A stretch of 64,000 nucleotides of DNA from the NCBI GenBank assembly GCA_016617855.1, contig JAECUM010004447.1, positions 1-64,000 of the forward strand. The letters are read 5' to 3'. A model generated the notes under the pieces. The model saw nothing but the letters and a program-made list of their open reading frames with translations. It ran no database searches and was not told the DNA's origin. Positions 34,996 through 47,259 of this stretch are shown in pieces. Origin of the DNA: Megalonaias nervosa (Eukaryota > Mollusca > Bivalvia > Unionida > Unionidae). How positions within the stretch are numbered: position 1 is the stretch's first letter; every line of letters begins with the position of its first letter. The position numbers and the translations under genes are program-made.

Positions 34996-35554
34996 TTATA
35001 CATAATATGATGACTGGTTTCAATAATACCATGACCAGTTACCAAATCGATAAATATACCAAACAGCAAATAAGAGATCAAATATAAAAAAGTAGTACCT
35101 TCCTTGTTCGGATTCAATGAATGTTGTTTATACTGAAAATCTACACCCATAATTGACTAAATGCCCTATTAAGAAGAAATATTATCGATGGTTAGTAATC
35201 TCCATTTTTTTCAGTAATAATTTTACATTTTGGTGGACGCTCACAGATGTTTGGTGTGTTCCACATGGAAAGCACAAAGACCCTATATTTAGCAAACATT
35301 CTTGGTGTCACATGGTGGTCAACCTTTACCAAGGTTGTTACATTAAGTGGAGGACTAATGCAGGTGTTCAGTCCAAGGTCTTTTTTATCATTAAGGTATA
35401 GAAATATTCTTGCTGAATTTTTAATAAGCAATTTCCAATGCATATGAAGGAGGAATGAATGTGTGGTCTGTCTTCAAAAACAAAAGTGCCACAAATGCAA
35501 AATATGAAATATTCATTATTAACACATGCCATTCTTTTATACTTCAATTCTTCC

Positions 35555-35776
35555 ACTGACCTCTATTCAGATGATACTACACTGTCTGAGATGGGTAAAA
35601 CCAAAATGGTACTTGAAAATAACTTACAAGATGCTCTCAACAGACTTCAAGTCTGGTGCAAGGAAAACAGTATGATCATAAATACAGAAAAAACGAAAGC
35701 CCTACTAGTTACAGCGCAACAAAACTAGCAAGACTAGATAGCGACAAACTCCTGGTTCTATTTGACAACGTCAGCC
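35555..35776 (+). pseudogene. Non-LTR retrotransposon (LINE) reverse transcriptase fragment
   Basis: The peptide has the catalytic Tyr-Ser-Asp-Asp block (the F/YxDD motif of reverse transcriptases) followed by a helix with Leu-Gln...Ala-Leu...Leu-Gln-Val-Trp-Cys and Met-Ile-Ile-Asn-Thr-Glu-Lys-Thr-Lys, the typical text of LINE palm and thumb regions. It is open as part of a frame that ends at 35728. The 5' part of the element is absent, and the coding text is cut by a MITE at 35777. I cannot name the clade with confidence (Jockey/CR1-like group). Confidence 0.8.
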
Positions 35777-35780
35777 TTAA

Positions 35781-36390
35781 CTCATTAACCCCTGGCACCG
35801 CGTTTATGTGGCAGGAGGTAGTAGCTTACTTCCAAGCTCTGTAGCGTCAAGGTCATGTATGATACACTAAAGTGGGTGGTATTATAGAAAGGCAGACCGA
35901 TGTAGCTCTAGAATGATACCAAATAATCTGGACATTCTAGTTGCACTACAAAATAGAGAGGGAAAAACGTAATTTTTTGGACCCGAGTTTTTTCCACCCA
36001 AAATTCGCCCGAGGTCGGAATCCGATTTTGTGTCCAGATTTGAGACTTTTTGGCCTCAGATCTAAGGCAGACTGGTCTGAACTGCACACAGACAGGTGAA
36101 CTTTTGCAAAAATTAGGATAAGATGGGCATTTGGAATAAAGAGTGGTCTTGATACGAAAATGATGGGTCTGTTAAGCAAAAAAACAGAAAGAACTCCAAC
36201 TTTTACCCTTCTGCTCATGCGCGGGCAAAATAGCCAATGAAACACGATGTTTGTAACACAATTAGGCATTAGGTTAACCAGAAATCTCTTGGAGGTCAAT
36301 GTATTAGGATGTATTCAGAAATAGCCCCCAAAATGTGTTTCCTACTTGCATTTCAGGCGAAAACGACAAAAACCTCCAGGGGTTAATGTG
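35781..36390. mobile_element. piggyBac-like MITE, TTAA-flanked, inserted in the LINE
   Basis: Ends read ctcattaacccctgg and, at the other side, ccaggggttaatgtg, which are imperfect inverted repeats. TTAA lies directly outside each end (35777-35780 and 36391-36394), the target of piggyBac-type transposases. No transposase gene is inside. Confidence 0.75.
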
Positions 36391-36524
36391 TTAATGGGTG
36401 CATTTTGATGACATCACCAAATTTGCAAATTCCTTGTATATTTAATCACTTGTGCATCGGCACATAAATTACAAATGTAGCCATTCCTTGACAATTTGTA
36501 AAAAATTTCCAAAATCCTTGTTAA

Positions 36525-36745
36525 CTCATTAACACCTGGCGCCGCGTTTACTCGGCAGGAGGTAGGAGCTTACTTCCAAGTTCTGTCGCGTCAAGATCAT
36601 GTACGATACACTAAAGTGGATGGTATTATAGAAAGGTAGACAGATGTAGCTCTACAATGATACCAAATAATCTGGACGTTCTAGCTGCACTACAAAATAG
36701 AGGGAAAAACGCAATTTTTTAGACCCGAGCTTTTTCCACCCAAAA
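36525..36745. mobile_element. piggyBac-like MITE, second copy, truncated
   Basis: It starts after TTAA at 36521-36524 and matches the first 220 bp of the copy at 35781 with about 90% identity by eye, then stops abruptly where LINE coding text resumes. Confidence 0.75.
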
Positions 36746-37094
36746 TATAGACAATCTCCAGGATACAATGAATAATATAAAGGTTTTAACAATACATGAA
36801 AGAATATTTCTTAGAAAGGCCAATTTGATGTATAAAGTATCCAGAAAAGCCATTCCTGTCTATCTAAGCAATATCTTTCAACAAAGAGATGCTGATGGTA
36901 CTCCAAATTTAAGGTCCATAAGAAGCAAAAATTACATTATACCAAGGCAAAAGAATGAATTGTTTAAAAAAAGTTTTCAATATACTGGTCCTCCACTGGT
37001 ATGGAACAAAATTCCCAGTGACATAAGGCAGGCTCCTAGCATTTCTTCTTTTCATAATCAATGTCTCAAATGGATGAAATCTTTAGAAAACTGA
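36746..37094 (+). pseudogene. LINE reverse transcriptase C-terminal fragment
   Basis: A 108-codon frame at 36768-37094 carries the late LINE ORF2 text: Arg-Lys-Ala-Asn-Leu-Met-Tyr-Lys, Pro-Val-Tyr-Leu, Phe-Lys-Lys-Ser-Phe-Gln-Tyr, Pro-Leu-Val-Trp-Asn-Lys-Ile-Pro, and Ile-Ser-Ser-Phe. This Trp-Asn...Pro block near the C-terminus is common in animal LINEs. It continues the element broken at 35777, with the thumb portion missing. Confidence 0.75.
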
Positions 37095-37394
37095 ACAGTT
37101 CTAGTACAATAAATACTGCCTGCTTTTCTATAATTTTACATCATTTTCACAATTGAATTTTTCAATGCAGGATGATATTTTATATCTAATATATGTTTAT
37201 GTTATGTATTCACAGATGCCTGTGCATGTGTTCCAGGCTTGATACTTTGACTTTAAAAATCAATTAATTATTTAGTGTCAAGCCAGATTCTTCACATCAT
37301 GTTGTATATACTGTATATATTGTACATAACAGATAGAAGGCCTCAAGGTAGATTAGTTCTGTAACTAACTGAGTTACCTTTCCTAAATAAAGTC

Positions 37395-37431
<37 letters not shown>
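37095..37431 (+). mobile_element. LINE 3' UTR and (TTA)n tail
   Basis: After the stop comes about 290 bp of 3' UTR, then ctaaataaagtctttatta leading into a pure (TTA)n run at about 37398-37431. A microsatellite tail is usual for this LINE group. Confidence 0.75.
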
Positions 37432-37432
<1 letters not shown>

Positions 37433-38510
37433 GCTTGTTGAGTATACAATCAGAAAGAAGAACCATCATTTTATGGTGTTAGAACTTCTTGTCTATAGAT
37501 ACCAGTAGTACTATCCCCATGCCACTTAACATTGTAGTCCTAATACACCATCCAAGTTCATTGTGGGCTGAGCCACTGACCCTTATTTTTTCAATCTTTG
37601 CTGCAAGAAAGTTGACTTTAAGGTGCCCCCAGAGTGCAGAAAAAAATGTTCTAGAAAATAAAGATAAAAGAGCATTACAGTTGATTTACACTTGACCTAT
37701 CAATCCCAATCTGGCTTACAGAATGGAGTGCACTCAGTGCCAAAGAAGCATGCATGATAAGATCAATTTCATTCAGTGACAAAAATGTCTTTTTGATCCT
37801 GGTTAGCCTGGGTACCAATTGTGAACACAAGGTTGATGATCATAGACAGAATGTACAAAGAAGAGATGAAACTGTTCACAAAACACTGCTGCATTTATTT
37901 CCAAAGTAGTATACAGTACACTGAGAAAAGAATGTAGACACAAGTGTCTAAAATATATTTTTGACGGTAATCACTATTTACACATGAAATATTAAACTCC
38001 CCGTACATAACGCTCACAGTAGGGCAGGCTGATAATAACATGTATTTGAATTTTCATGAATACGCAAAGAAATGAGTAAGGACATATGTGACTCATTATT
38101 TATTAAATGACACATCCCAGAAGTGGATCCCACTTTTCCATTCCTGGGAAAAACACTTGCTCTATTAGTTCAACAAAATATGCTTTAGACTCTACAAATA
38201 TGCTATTTGGGATCTAAATTGACAGTAGTTTCCTAGCTCAAGCCTAGTAAATTTTCTGCTGGACTAGTAGTTTTTAGTTTTGTTGTTAGTCAGTGTTTGT
38301 GGAAGTACTTGTGAGAGTTTCTCAGTCTACTAATCCTTCTAGCTCCAAAGAAATTGATGTTACCTTCTAGGCCTAACATGCACCAGCGCCAATATGCTAC
38401 GATGCTGCATTATACCTCATCTGGCAAGGTTGCTAGTACATTACTAAAACCTTAGTTTTTATCAGTCTTTTCACTGAAAATGTCACAGGACTGACCAATG
38501 ATGATGGGGT

Positions 38511-38515
<5 letters not shown>
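37432..38515. other. Intron sequence, no gene seen
   Basis: No supported feature. Confidence 0.45.

Positions 38516-38564
<49 letters not shown>
38516..38564. repeat. (TA)n(CA)n microsatellite at the edge of element copy B
   Basis: A TA run followed by a CA run directly joins the caggggtca end of the element. Confidence 0.9.
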
Positions 38565-38565
<1 letters not shown>

Positions 38566-40090
38566 GGGGTCAAGCTAGACTTGAATTTTAGGGAGAAGTG
38601 ACTTCTCCTTTTGGACAGAACAGGGAGAAGTGAGACCTCAACAGGGAGAAGTGGACGTGAAGCAAGAAACGCAATATGTGTGTGTATGTTCTCTTATTTG
38701 AATTATGCCCTCTATTTCCCAGTATTCATATATGCATTTAGCACTGGATTTAAGGAATACTTTATTTTCAAGTAGAAAATTTTCTGAGTTATTTTGGCCA
38801 TATGACTTGAAAAGAGAATAATAGAAACTACATTGTAACAAATTTTACCTGGGTAACTAGATTACATTATTGTAAATGCAAATTAGTAAAAATGCTTATC
38901 AACTACCCTTAATACATTTTTTAAAAATACTTTATAAAAATTCACAATAATGGCACTTTGAAATATTTCTAAATGCGTTTGAAACAATCCCTGTACCATG
39001 TACATGAGGGCAAATGCACACGTGTTCAGATCATACTGTTCGCCTGATTTCTTTGTTGCGAATAAAACATTACCTTAACTATTCATACATAACACTAAAA
39101 TGCATAAAAGTACAGACTTTGCTCCTTTATAGTCGGTATATGAACTACACCCTTCTTTCCAACCGAATCAACACAGACATATGAGTGCATCTATTTTTTA
39201 GAAGAAGCTATTTTCATAATGTTACCGCTCACTTTATATAGCTTCATGTCAACAGTCCACTGATGGGATTGCAAATTTATGGCTTATTTATTTGTCTACA
39301 TACTTAGTAATTTAGGCACTGGTTCTTGTTTCCGTATTTTCACAAATACGAGTCAAGTCAGAAAACAACTTTGACCTTACTGCACTTCTTGCGAATTCCA
39401 CAACATAGCATTGTCCCATACGTTTCTGACCTACATAATTTTAAAGTTAAATCTCAAATAACATAATACTTAGGCTTTGCTTTCTATGAATTGTATTTTT
39501 TTTCTGAATATATTTGCACGATGATTTACGAAAACAGACAATCTAATAAAGTTTAAACTGGTACTTCAACTCACAGTGCTGTATTTCCCCGTTACTGATT
39601 CACTTGCTGTTTCAAACTAATTTTATGACAAAATAGTGTACAAGAGGCAGTTAAAATATCCAGATCACCGATTCTATTCTTAAAACATAAATTGCTATTT
39701 ACATACTAATTGTTAAAGTTTCGAAATGCAAGTTTGTATGTTTTTATCATTAAGGATAACATGCAGAAATCGGGCAGTGATAGTTGCTGACTCGGGAAAG
39801 GGTTAATGGTCAGTTGGCTATAAAACCACATGCCTGTGAATGTGCATGAGTTTGTTTGTCAAAGTAATTGATATCAAAACTAGGCCTTGCTGATGGCTTG
39901 ATGAATACATTTTGAAACAACACTAGAACTAACCTGGCTAAGGTAAGGGGGCATCTCAAAAAGATATGGTCGGTCAATGTATCTCGGAAAAAAATCACAG
40001 GGCGAAGTCGTCTTCGCTTTCCTAACAGAAGAAGGCGAAGTTTACATATTTTTGGCGACTTTGTCGCCCACTTCGCCTGGTAGCGTGACC

Positions 40091-40091
<1 letters not shown>
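38564..40091 (-). mobile_element. TIR element family X, copy B, both ends present
   Basis: This is the only copy with both ends: caggggtcaagcta at 38564 and tagcgtgaccc at 40091, imperfect inverted repeats. It is 1.53 kb long and lacks any open frame of note. Order of blocks is the reverse complement of the copy at 59627-61085. Near 40000 are gaagtcgtcttcgc and gaaggcgaagtttac repeats. It sits between a (CA)n and an (AT)n tract, so the target duplication cannot be read. Confidence 0.75.

Positions 40092-40093
<2 letters not shown>

Positions 40094-40151
<58 letters not shown>
40094..40151. repeat. (AT)n microsatellite
   Basis: About 28 AT units, directly next to the end of element copy B. 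Confidence 0.95.
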
Positions 40152-40153
<2 letters not shown>

Positions 40154-40940
40154 TATACTTTTTACTATCTGCTTAAAAGGTGCAACACATATTACTTTAC
40201 AAGTTTGTTAAATCCACTATGAATTTGAAACTAAGAGACAAAAAACAATGGTGAAATTACCAAGCACCCATCTAGTCCTGTGTTGAGATCAGCTGCAGTT
40301 TGCTGATTCAGGTCCCAGTAGTGGTATTTGTTTCATGAAGTAAGAAAGGAATATCAAAAAAAAAAAAAAATGCAAATATATGTGTTACACTGAAAGATTT
40401 CCTCTCCTTGAGTGGAAATAACTGGATTGAATGGCAAGTCTTCCATTCTGCTCTCTTGGGTTTATTTAGTAATGGGAGGGGTGTGAATGTGCTGGAGCTG
40501 CACAAATTTGAAACTTCAAATCTATAACATTTTTGTTTTTTATTGTTGTTTGATGGGGGATTTTTTCAGAACATAACTTCATGAATTAATATTACCTGTC
40601 CTTGATGAGATGCTCTTATTTTAACACTGCATACTGTGAGGAAATAAGACAAGAGGCCCAAGTGGGCCTGGTATCACTCAATGGATTTACATAACTCAAT
40701 GAGGTTCTTCTATTTGTGTTGTTTTCCTGACACACAAGTTTTCTAGTGATTAGATTTTCCAGGTTTTGCACCATCCTCTCTAAAGGTATTTCCTGTTGGG
40801 TGAGTTTCCTCGCCTTCTTCCCTAATTGAGGTTTAATGCCACTAAAAGGCTATAAAGTCAATGTCTTCTCTTTCTGGCATCGTTGGCAAAGACTGGCCAC
40901 TCAAGTATTCTGTTTCTTGTATTTCTTAACAGATCTACTT
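40152..40940. other. Intron sequence, no gene seen
   Basis: No supported feature. Confidence 0.45.
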
Positions 40941-40953
40941 CCTTGCTGACCAG

Positions 40954-41480
40954 CTAAAACTTTTGTTGCCAAGTTACTCGCAAAGATGATTCCTCGTCTT
41001 TGATGCGCTGAATAAAGTGCCCAATATTTGGATGGTGTCTGTTGACAATTCTGTTGCAATGATTATGCCAACCTTCACAATCATTATTGGTATGAACATC
41101 AAAGCCATAGGCATTCCACATTTTAACGAGATATTCACAATCCACTGATGTTCGAGTACTGGAATAGAGTTTGAAGAACTGGAGTTGAAGAGTTTTTAAA
41201 CTGCTCAACGATGCTTTGAATCAACAGGGTTGCAAAACAAAGTGCCATCAACATGAATATTTGGTTTTAGACTTTTTCATCTGAAGTGTATGATGATGTC
41301 ATGTGTTGGACATTTCTCCAAATTGCCTCCATGAAATGGAAGTAGCATCCTTGGTGACAATCATCTGGGAATTCATCTCTTATTGCAGATGTCAAACTGC
41401 TTTTGAAATAAACAATAATAGATCAAACACCAGTCCTTGATGATGGAAATTGCTTCTGACCACCTGGAGAATTTCTTCGT
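40954..41480 (-). pseudogene. MULE-type transposase fragment, frameshifted
   Basis: On the minus strand, from about 41440 to 41290, the peptide reads Ala-Ile-Arg-Asp-Glu-Phe-Pro, then Gly-Cys-Tyr-Phe-His-Phe, then Ile-Trp-Arg-Asn-Val-Gln: the end of the MULE DDE core, where Cys-x-Phe-His is typical. After one or more frame changes near 41200-41280, the frame at 41208-40954 gives Met-Trp-Asn-Ala-Tyr, Thr-Asn-Asn-Asp-Cys-Glu-Gly-Trp-His and His-Pro-Asn-Ile-Gly-His-Phe, the conserved C-terminal block of the same family. The order is correct but the catalytic N-terminal part is missing, so it is dead. Confidence 0.75.
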
Positions 41481-41668
41481 ACGCTATTCTGCTTTTTGAT
41501 GACTTCACACATTATACCAAAGGCAAATGTTTGTCCTGATAAAATCCAAGAATTGTAAAAAGCTTGCATACAGAGCTAGAACACAAAAATCCCATCCAGT
41601 TATTGTGTCAGCTTTGTTCCAATTTTGAAGACTTGACAGAGTGGAAAAAATAAGGATGCTAATGTCAT

Positions 41669-42720
41669 TTGAGATATCTATCAAGAAATTATTATTTCTT
41701 GAAGACAACAGTCGAAGGACAAGTGACTTGTGATAATAGAACCACAACTTGGTCATGTAGTGACATCTTACACATAATCTGTGGTGGATATCAGTACAGG
41801 AAATGTGTTACAATATTAATGGGTTTGCCTGGTAATATGGACTACATATGCAAGTTTGTTGTTGTGGAATAATGCAACAAAAAATCAGCCACATTGAAAT
41901 TCAAAATGTTCACAATTATTCAATTCTTCAAATAGCCGCACAAATGTCTAACTCGACAGTGGCTGATGTATTCAACCAGTTAAAAAGAGGACAGTTTCCT
42001 CACACCCAAATCCAAGAAGCAAATATATGCTGAAAGGTCCAGAGAAAAACAAAAATCTCTGGTGAATGATTTTGGTTGCAGGAATAAAATGGAGGATGAA
42101 GTTCTGCACACAATATGGGCATTTAGGGGCAACCATTTAGTCATCGCAAGAACAAATTCCTACTGTTATTGCGCACACACAACATTAAATGGATGAAATG
42201 AAAAGGAATTGTGGGTTGTGGCACATTCAAGGCCATCTAGGGTGCTTTCACATTTCAGGTTTTTCATATAAAAATAGGTGTATAGAAATGTTCATAATGT
42301 TTGGACCCTGCATGATTCATCTCAATAGAGAGGAACATACAAATGGCCAATTTTTCACTCATGTTAATGACAAATTGGATAACACCACTGTTGTGATTGG
42401 AAGTGATGAAGAAAAAAGTTTGATAAATGCACTGCACTGTAAATTTCTGAGGGCAGAATTACTCCTTTGTAGTAAAAACATCAAAAACAATTTAAAGAGG
42501 CATCTTTAAAGAACATACATCAATATAATCATTTTCCACAAAACAGATGGAATTGTATTAGCAAAATCAGACATGGACTTTTTAACAAAGTGCGACACAA
42601 TGGAGTCATTTTTTGAAAAATAGAAACTCTTCAAATCATACTGGAAGAAGTATCTCTGCTCAAAAATAATTTCAAGAAATACATATTTCAACCTCTAATC
42701 AATGATACAGTATACAGTCT
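41669..42720 (+). pseudogene. FLYWCH/MULE-like transposase fragment, second element, opposite strand
   Basis: On the plus strand a FLYWCH-like zinc-finger pattern appears at about 41690-41810 (Tyr-Tyr-Phe-Leu, Thr-Thr-Thr-Trp-Ser-Cys, Arg-Lys-Cys). Next is a helical stretch at about 41890-42030. At 42290-42506 come Gly-Pro-Cys-Met-Ile-His and Gly-Ser-Asp-Glu-Glu-Lys-Ser-Leu with Ala-Leu, a pattern (GPxxxH ... GTDGEK-L--A) known from transposase-derived proteins of many invertebrates. Stops and frame changes between blocks show decay. It overlaps in family role with the minus-strand fragment at 40954-41480 but is a different copy. Confidence 0.5.
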
Positions 42721-43138
42721 ATGGACAAATAATAATAGTGAATCCATGAATAATAAACTCAAAACTGCAGTAAACTTTGAAAAATAAATCCCAGAACTTC
42801 TTTTAAAAAATTTGCCACATTATGGAGAATCTAATTTTTTATCTCAGGTGTGCTATTTACGGTAAAGGAGATTACAAACTGACAGGCTCCATGAAAACCT
42901 ATTATTGTGAGGACAACAAAATGGCATGAATGATGCCAAACAGAAAAAAAACCCCAATAATATCAAAAAATTTGTGTCTGCTAAACCAAAAGATGATTCA
43001 AACAATTTGTATGCTGTACACATTTCAATTTTCAAATACCTGAAAACTACAATGTAGTGAAATAAACCAAGACAAAGATAATGTGCAACAGAAAGAACGA
43101 ATGACCTCTTGTACCGTTTCAGATCACTTTCTTGGAAA
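42721..43138. other. Intron sequence, no gene seen
   Basis: Possibly further transposase debris; nothing recognisable. Confidence 0.4.
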
Positions 43139-43620
43139 AAGTTTGATGTTCAGATCTGTTCATAATATGTCTTGTATATTTTCCATAATAAATCTATGAA
43201 TATGCAAAAGTTATGTGCCATTTTATTTTTTGAGTTATGTTCATTATTTCCTATATTCTCCTTATTTACCATTAGAAACCATCAGAAATTCTCATCTGTA
43301 ATTTTTATTTTTTAGAAACAACATGAAAATTCAACATGAAATGCTTGTAAGATATTGTGTAATAAAATCACTTTATTGCAAGCAAATGTTTTATGTCGAG
43401 ATCTGTTCATAATGTTTAATGTTTTCTATTCTATAATTAGCATATGACTATGTACAAGTACTGATGTGCTGTCTTCTGAATTATGTTTGTTACATATTTC
43501 CTTATTACCATGATAAACCAAGTACGATCACTCATTCTCACATAGATTTTCTCATGACAACCCTTGATGCCATCTTTAATTTTGACAGCTAAGAAAAGTG
43601 GGTGAAATAATTTCATATAT
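43139..43620. repeat. Diverged direct duplication, about 247 bp period
   Basis: The phrase gagatctgttcataat (first copy cagatctgttcataat) recurs at about 43151 and 43398, and a later block tgagttatgttcattatttc recurs as tgaattatgtttgttacat. Two old tandem copies. Confidence 0.5.
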
Positions 43621-44900
43621 TAATAATGAATTTTTTTTTATGAAAATCATGTCTAAATAATATATATTGCCAATAAGTCATCTGTAGATCTGTGTCTGAT
43701 TTGGTGTCCATTTGTGTATTTGATAATGCCCATCAGCTTTGAGTATACTTAATTGGCTACCAATCTGCTTATTCCTATCTGGGCCTACCATTCTGTCCGT
43801 CTGTCTGCTCTCTTCTGCACTACCACATCGACTGCTTGTCATTTGTATCTTTGTGTACTAGCTTTGTTTCTTTATCTCTCTATACAGATAATTAATGAAA
43901 ATGAAAAATGTGAAGTCCTTCTTACTGAATGTATTGGCAAATGAATTGATATGCATATCCAAAAATAAGCAATCTACTAATGATAGCATTTGATGTATAT
44001 TTGTATTACATGCATTTTATTTATATTTTCAGGGTAAAACAAGTTTCCTCATGATTTATTATACATTCTGCTATAACCTCCTGCACCATAAACTCACTTT
44101 TAAACACTGCATTGATTTGCCTGTTTCTATGAGCCCAAGATTAGTCCTCAAACAGCACTCACCTTTGCCCCTTGCTAATATGAAATAGACTGAACTGATA
44201 CTGGAAATTTGTACTGCAAAAATAAGCATCTGGATTACTGTTGAAAGACTGAACAAATCATCTAGAGACATAGCTGGTCTTCTTATGGACTTCCAAATCC
44301 CCCAATTTATATACAACTTATGCCAGACTAGTTTCCAACGTAATGAATAAAACACTGAATTCTGAAAACTCCATGCATCAAAAGGAACCTCTACATTAAA
44401 AACTTCCTTGACATGCCAGCCAAGTTTGGTTTAAATACACTGAATGGGTGGAGGAATTATGCTCTGGAAACAATGTTTTAGGACAGGCAGACAAAGCTGT
44501 CTATAATTCAACATCCTTCCCCCCATATCCATATTACATACCTGGGGGGTAATAACAGTTTACATAACATGTGGTGGTGGGAAGCATAGTAATTTTAATG
44601 ATACAATACTGCTTACCACCACCCCCTTCAAATTTAAAACAATTAGAACAAACTTCTTCACTGTATACTGTTTTGGGGGGGGGGGACACATGCAGGTTTC
44701 AGTTTTTCCTTCAATGACAAATAGAAACAGTATCACATTTCTTCCCTGAAAGCAATTCTTAAAGAGTATTGTGCATTTACTACGAAGCAACTAATACTTC
44801 CTTGTTATTCAGAAATGCATATTATGTGGTAATGTGATATGTGATACACCTTGTGGCACAGAATATCTGCTTCAATGTCCTGTGGGGAATAAGACAAAAA
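43621..44900. other. Intron sequence, no gene seen; G run at 44675-44685
   Basis: An 11-bp G run is the only marked feature. Confidence 0.45.
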
Positions 44901-44904
44901 CAAC

Positions 44905-45785
44905 AGTACTGCAAATGGTACAAAATGCAGCCACCTTCAGTCTTGTTGTTATCTAGGAGATCATGACCTTGATTATCTGTTACATTCAACCATGATGCTT
45001 TTTTTGCTTCATCAAAGGCAGCTCACCTGTCAAGTCTGATGAGGATTATTCAGTAGAAGCAAAGTTATTCTGCGTAAACTTATTTTCCTTTCTAAGATTA
45101 CAATGACCTTGACATTTAACCTTTAGATGTCAACATCAATTTGCTTCTTTGTGCCAGCATCTTACATGTAAGGTTATGGTGAAGTTATATTCTAAAGAAC
45201 CTCAGTTATTGTGTATAAACTTAATTTTCTCTTGGTCAGTGACCATGACCTTTTATTTGGAATCATCAACTCTGTAGGCTATGTCTCCTATCTATAAGGA
45301 TTGGTGAAAGTATGTATATTAAAACTAAATTTATTACATGGAAACCATTTTGCTTGGATTAGTCACAATAACCATGACCTCTTATATCTGGACCTACAAA
45401 TCATTTTGCTTCTTGTATTGTCAAAGTGAACTCATCCAATTTGGTGAAGGTATATTTCATAATAATTAAGATATTGTGCAGAAACCATTTTACATTTTTG
45501 GGTCATAGCAACCTTAACCTCTGTGATCTCCAAATCATAATGTTTCTTTGTATTCAATAGGACAAAACATTTGTGAAGTTTGGAAAAGTATGTAATGTAA
45601 AAGTGAAGTACAGTATAGCTGACTCAATTTTTAACATCTCCACATGTTGCTGTGGGGGAGTTAATCCCATCCCTGCTTACTCTGTGATAAGCATCTGCAG
45701 TGGAGAGGTAAATATCTTCAAATCAACTCTGCAGGCATGTCTTGTGCTTTTCCACCTCGTTGAGACTGGTCAGCATTTCTGATTG
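44905..45785. repeat. Diverged roughly 130-bp repeat blocks, second site
   Basis: Phrases such as gaccttgacatttaacc, gcttctttgtgcc and ggtgaagttatattc recur at about 45100, 45230, 45350 and 45480. It resembles 27170-28200. The flank at 45650-45785 holds a separate GC-richer block. Confidence 0.55.
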
Positions 45786-47255
45786 GCATTGGAGTAGCCA
45801 ATGTATGAGGACCACTCGCGGAAAGACTGAGACATCACAGTGATTTACTTCAATTATTTATTTGATGATACAAAAATCATTTAAAAAGAGTCCTGTATAT
45901 TCAAACCATGTTGATCTGCTTCTATTCAATTACTTCTATTAGCAGCAATGGTGTAACTACTGACCTTCAATGCTGGGTTGGGTTGGGAGCATACTCAAAT
46001 AGGAGGCCCAAAATTGCAAGTCTTTACACTGTGAGGCCCATTTCCAAAATTGTGTAAGAAGGCCCAAAAATTTCATTAAGCCACTGACTTGCAGTTATTG
46101 CTTTTGTGAAAACAACATGTGCATCTCCAATTCAGTTTAAACAATGCAGTCCAAAAAGTTTATATAATAATCCATGTAAAGTAAATTGCCCACACTTCAA
46201 GGTTCTACATACATTTTTTACATTATTCAACAGTATCTGAACAAACATGTATGCACTGAACTGGCAAGACAGTACCTTTCAGTATCCCTTGAACTGCATA
46301 AATTGACCCTATTGTTACAAAGAAAAGTAGCTCAGACATATACAGTTAAATTCCAAATGACAACCACTGCTATTAGAATTAAAGAAGAGAAAACACTAAA
46401 ATGCAAACCACATAACTGGTCCTTAAGAAGTAATGGCTGTACACAATGACAACATAGTTTTTTAGTCACAGATCCTCAAAAAGCATTTCATGTGCATGTC
46501 AAGGCAAAACTTCTTGATCCGTTGTTTATTTTTTCATCATGTACATCACTCACATTATAACAGCTTTCATCTCTTCAGTAAGCAATGCAGTCAGCTGCAC
46601 AGCAGTTAGATAGGGGGAAAAGTAAAGTTTCTATTAATTTTGATTAACTGGCATCATTTCAGTTTTTGTAAACTGTGCATACATTTAAGCATTATGGTAA
46701 ACATTGCAGCCTTACTAGGCAATAAATGTGGTTTTATTTAGTTTACTTATTTATAGGAAACTACATAAGCTAATGTGTTATGGACTACTGTTGATATTAA
46801 AATTTAACTTTGTTCATGTTTCTCACGCAAAGAAATATATGAAGTGCCTTGTACGGAGACACCATAATGGGCAAACTATATCCAATTGCCTTGACACTGA
46901 AATTGTCAGTGATTTTGAAGGATGGGGGGCTAGACTACCAGTTCCACCCTGCCTAGAATTCATGTGTTCTTGTGTCATGCAATTCTAAACCAAACCAAAG
47001 TCAAATAATTTATTCTTTTTGATTCAGCAAACAAAAAAAATTCAGTTCAATAACCAAGATTGTTTTGTATACATTTTAACCAGTTTTGGTGGAAATAAAT
47101 GCATGTAGTCATCTGTCTTCAACAATTCTGCACACAGGTCTCACTCCAGCCCTCTCAAAGAAACAAGAGGACTAGGTAGATTGTGTTGTCAGTAGACTTT
47201 TAGCTGATAATGAAATTAAACTTTTGTTATGCATTCTATTTTGTGGCATTGAGAC
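45786..47255. other. Intron sequence, no gene seen
   Basis: Open frames at 46186-46449 and 46728-46988 have no recognisable domain. Confidence 0.45.
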
Positions 47256-47259
47256 AACA

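Noticed and set aside
34657..35032. Frames of 92-114 codons on both strands
   Set aside because: Follow the 26/78-bp repeat.
46728..46988. 86-codon frame with His/Arg-rich patch
   Set aside because: No zinc-finger spacing or known domain.
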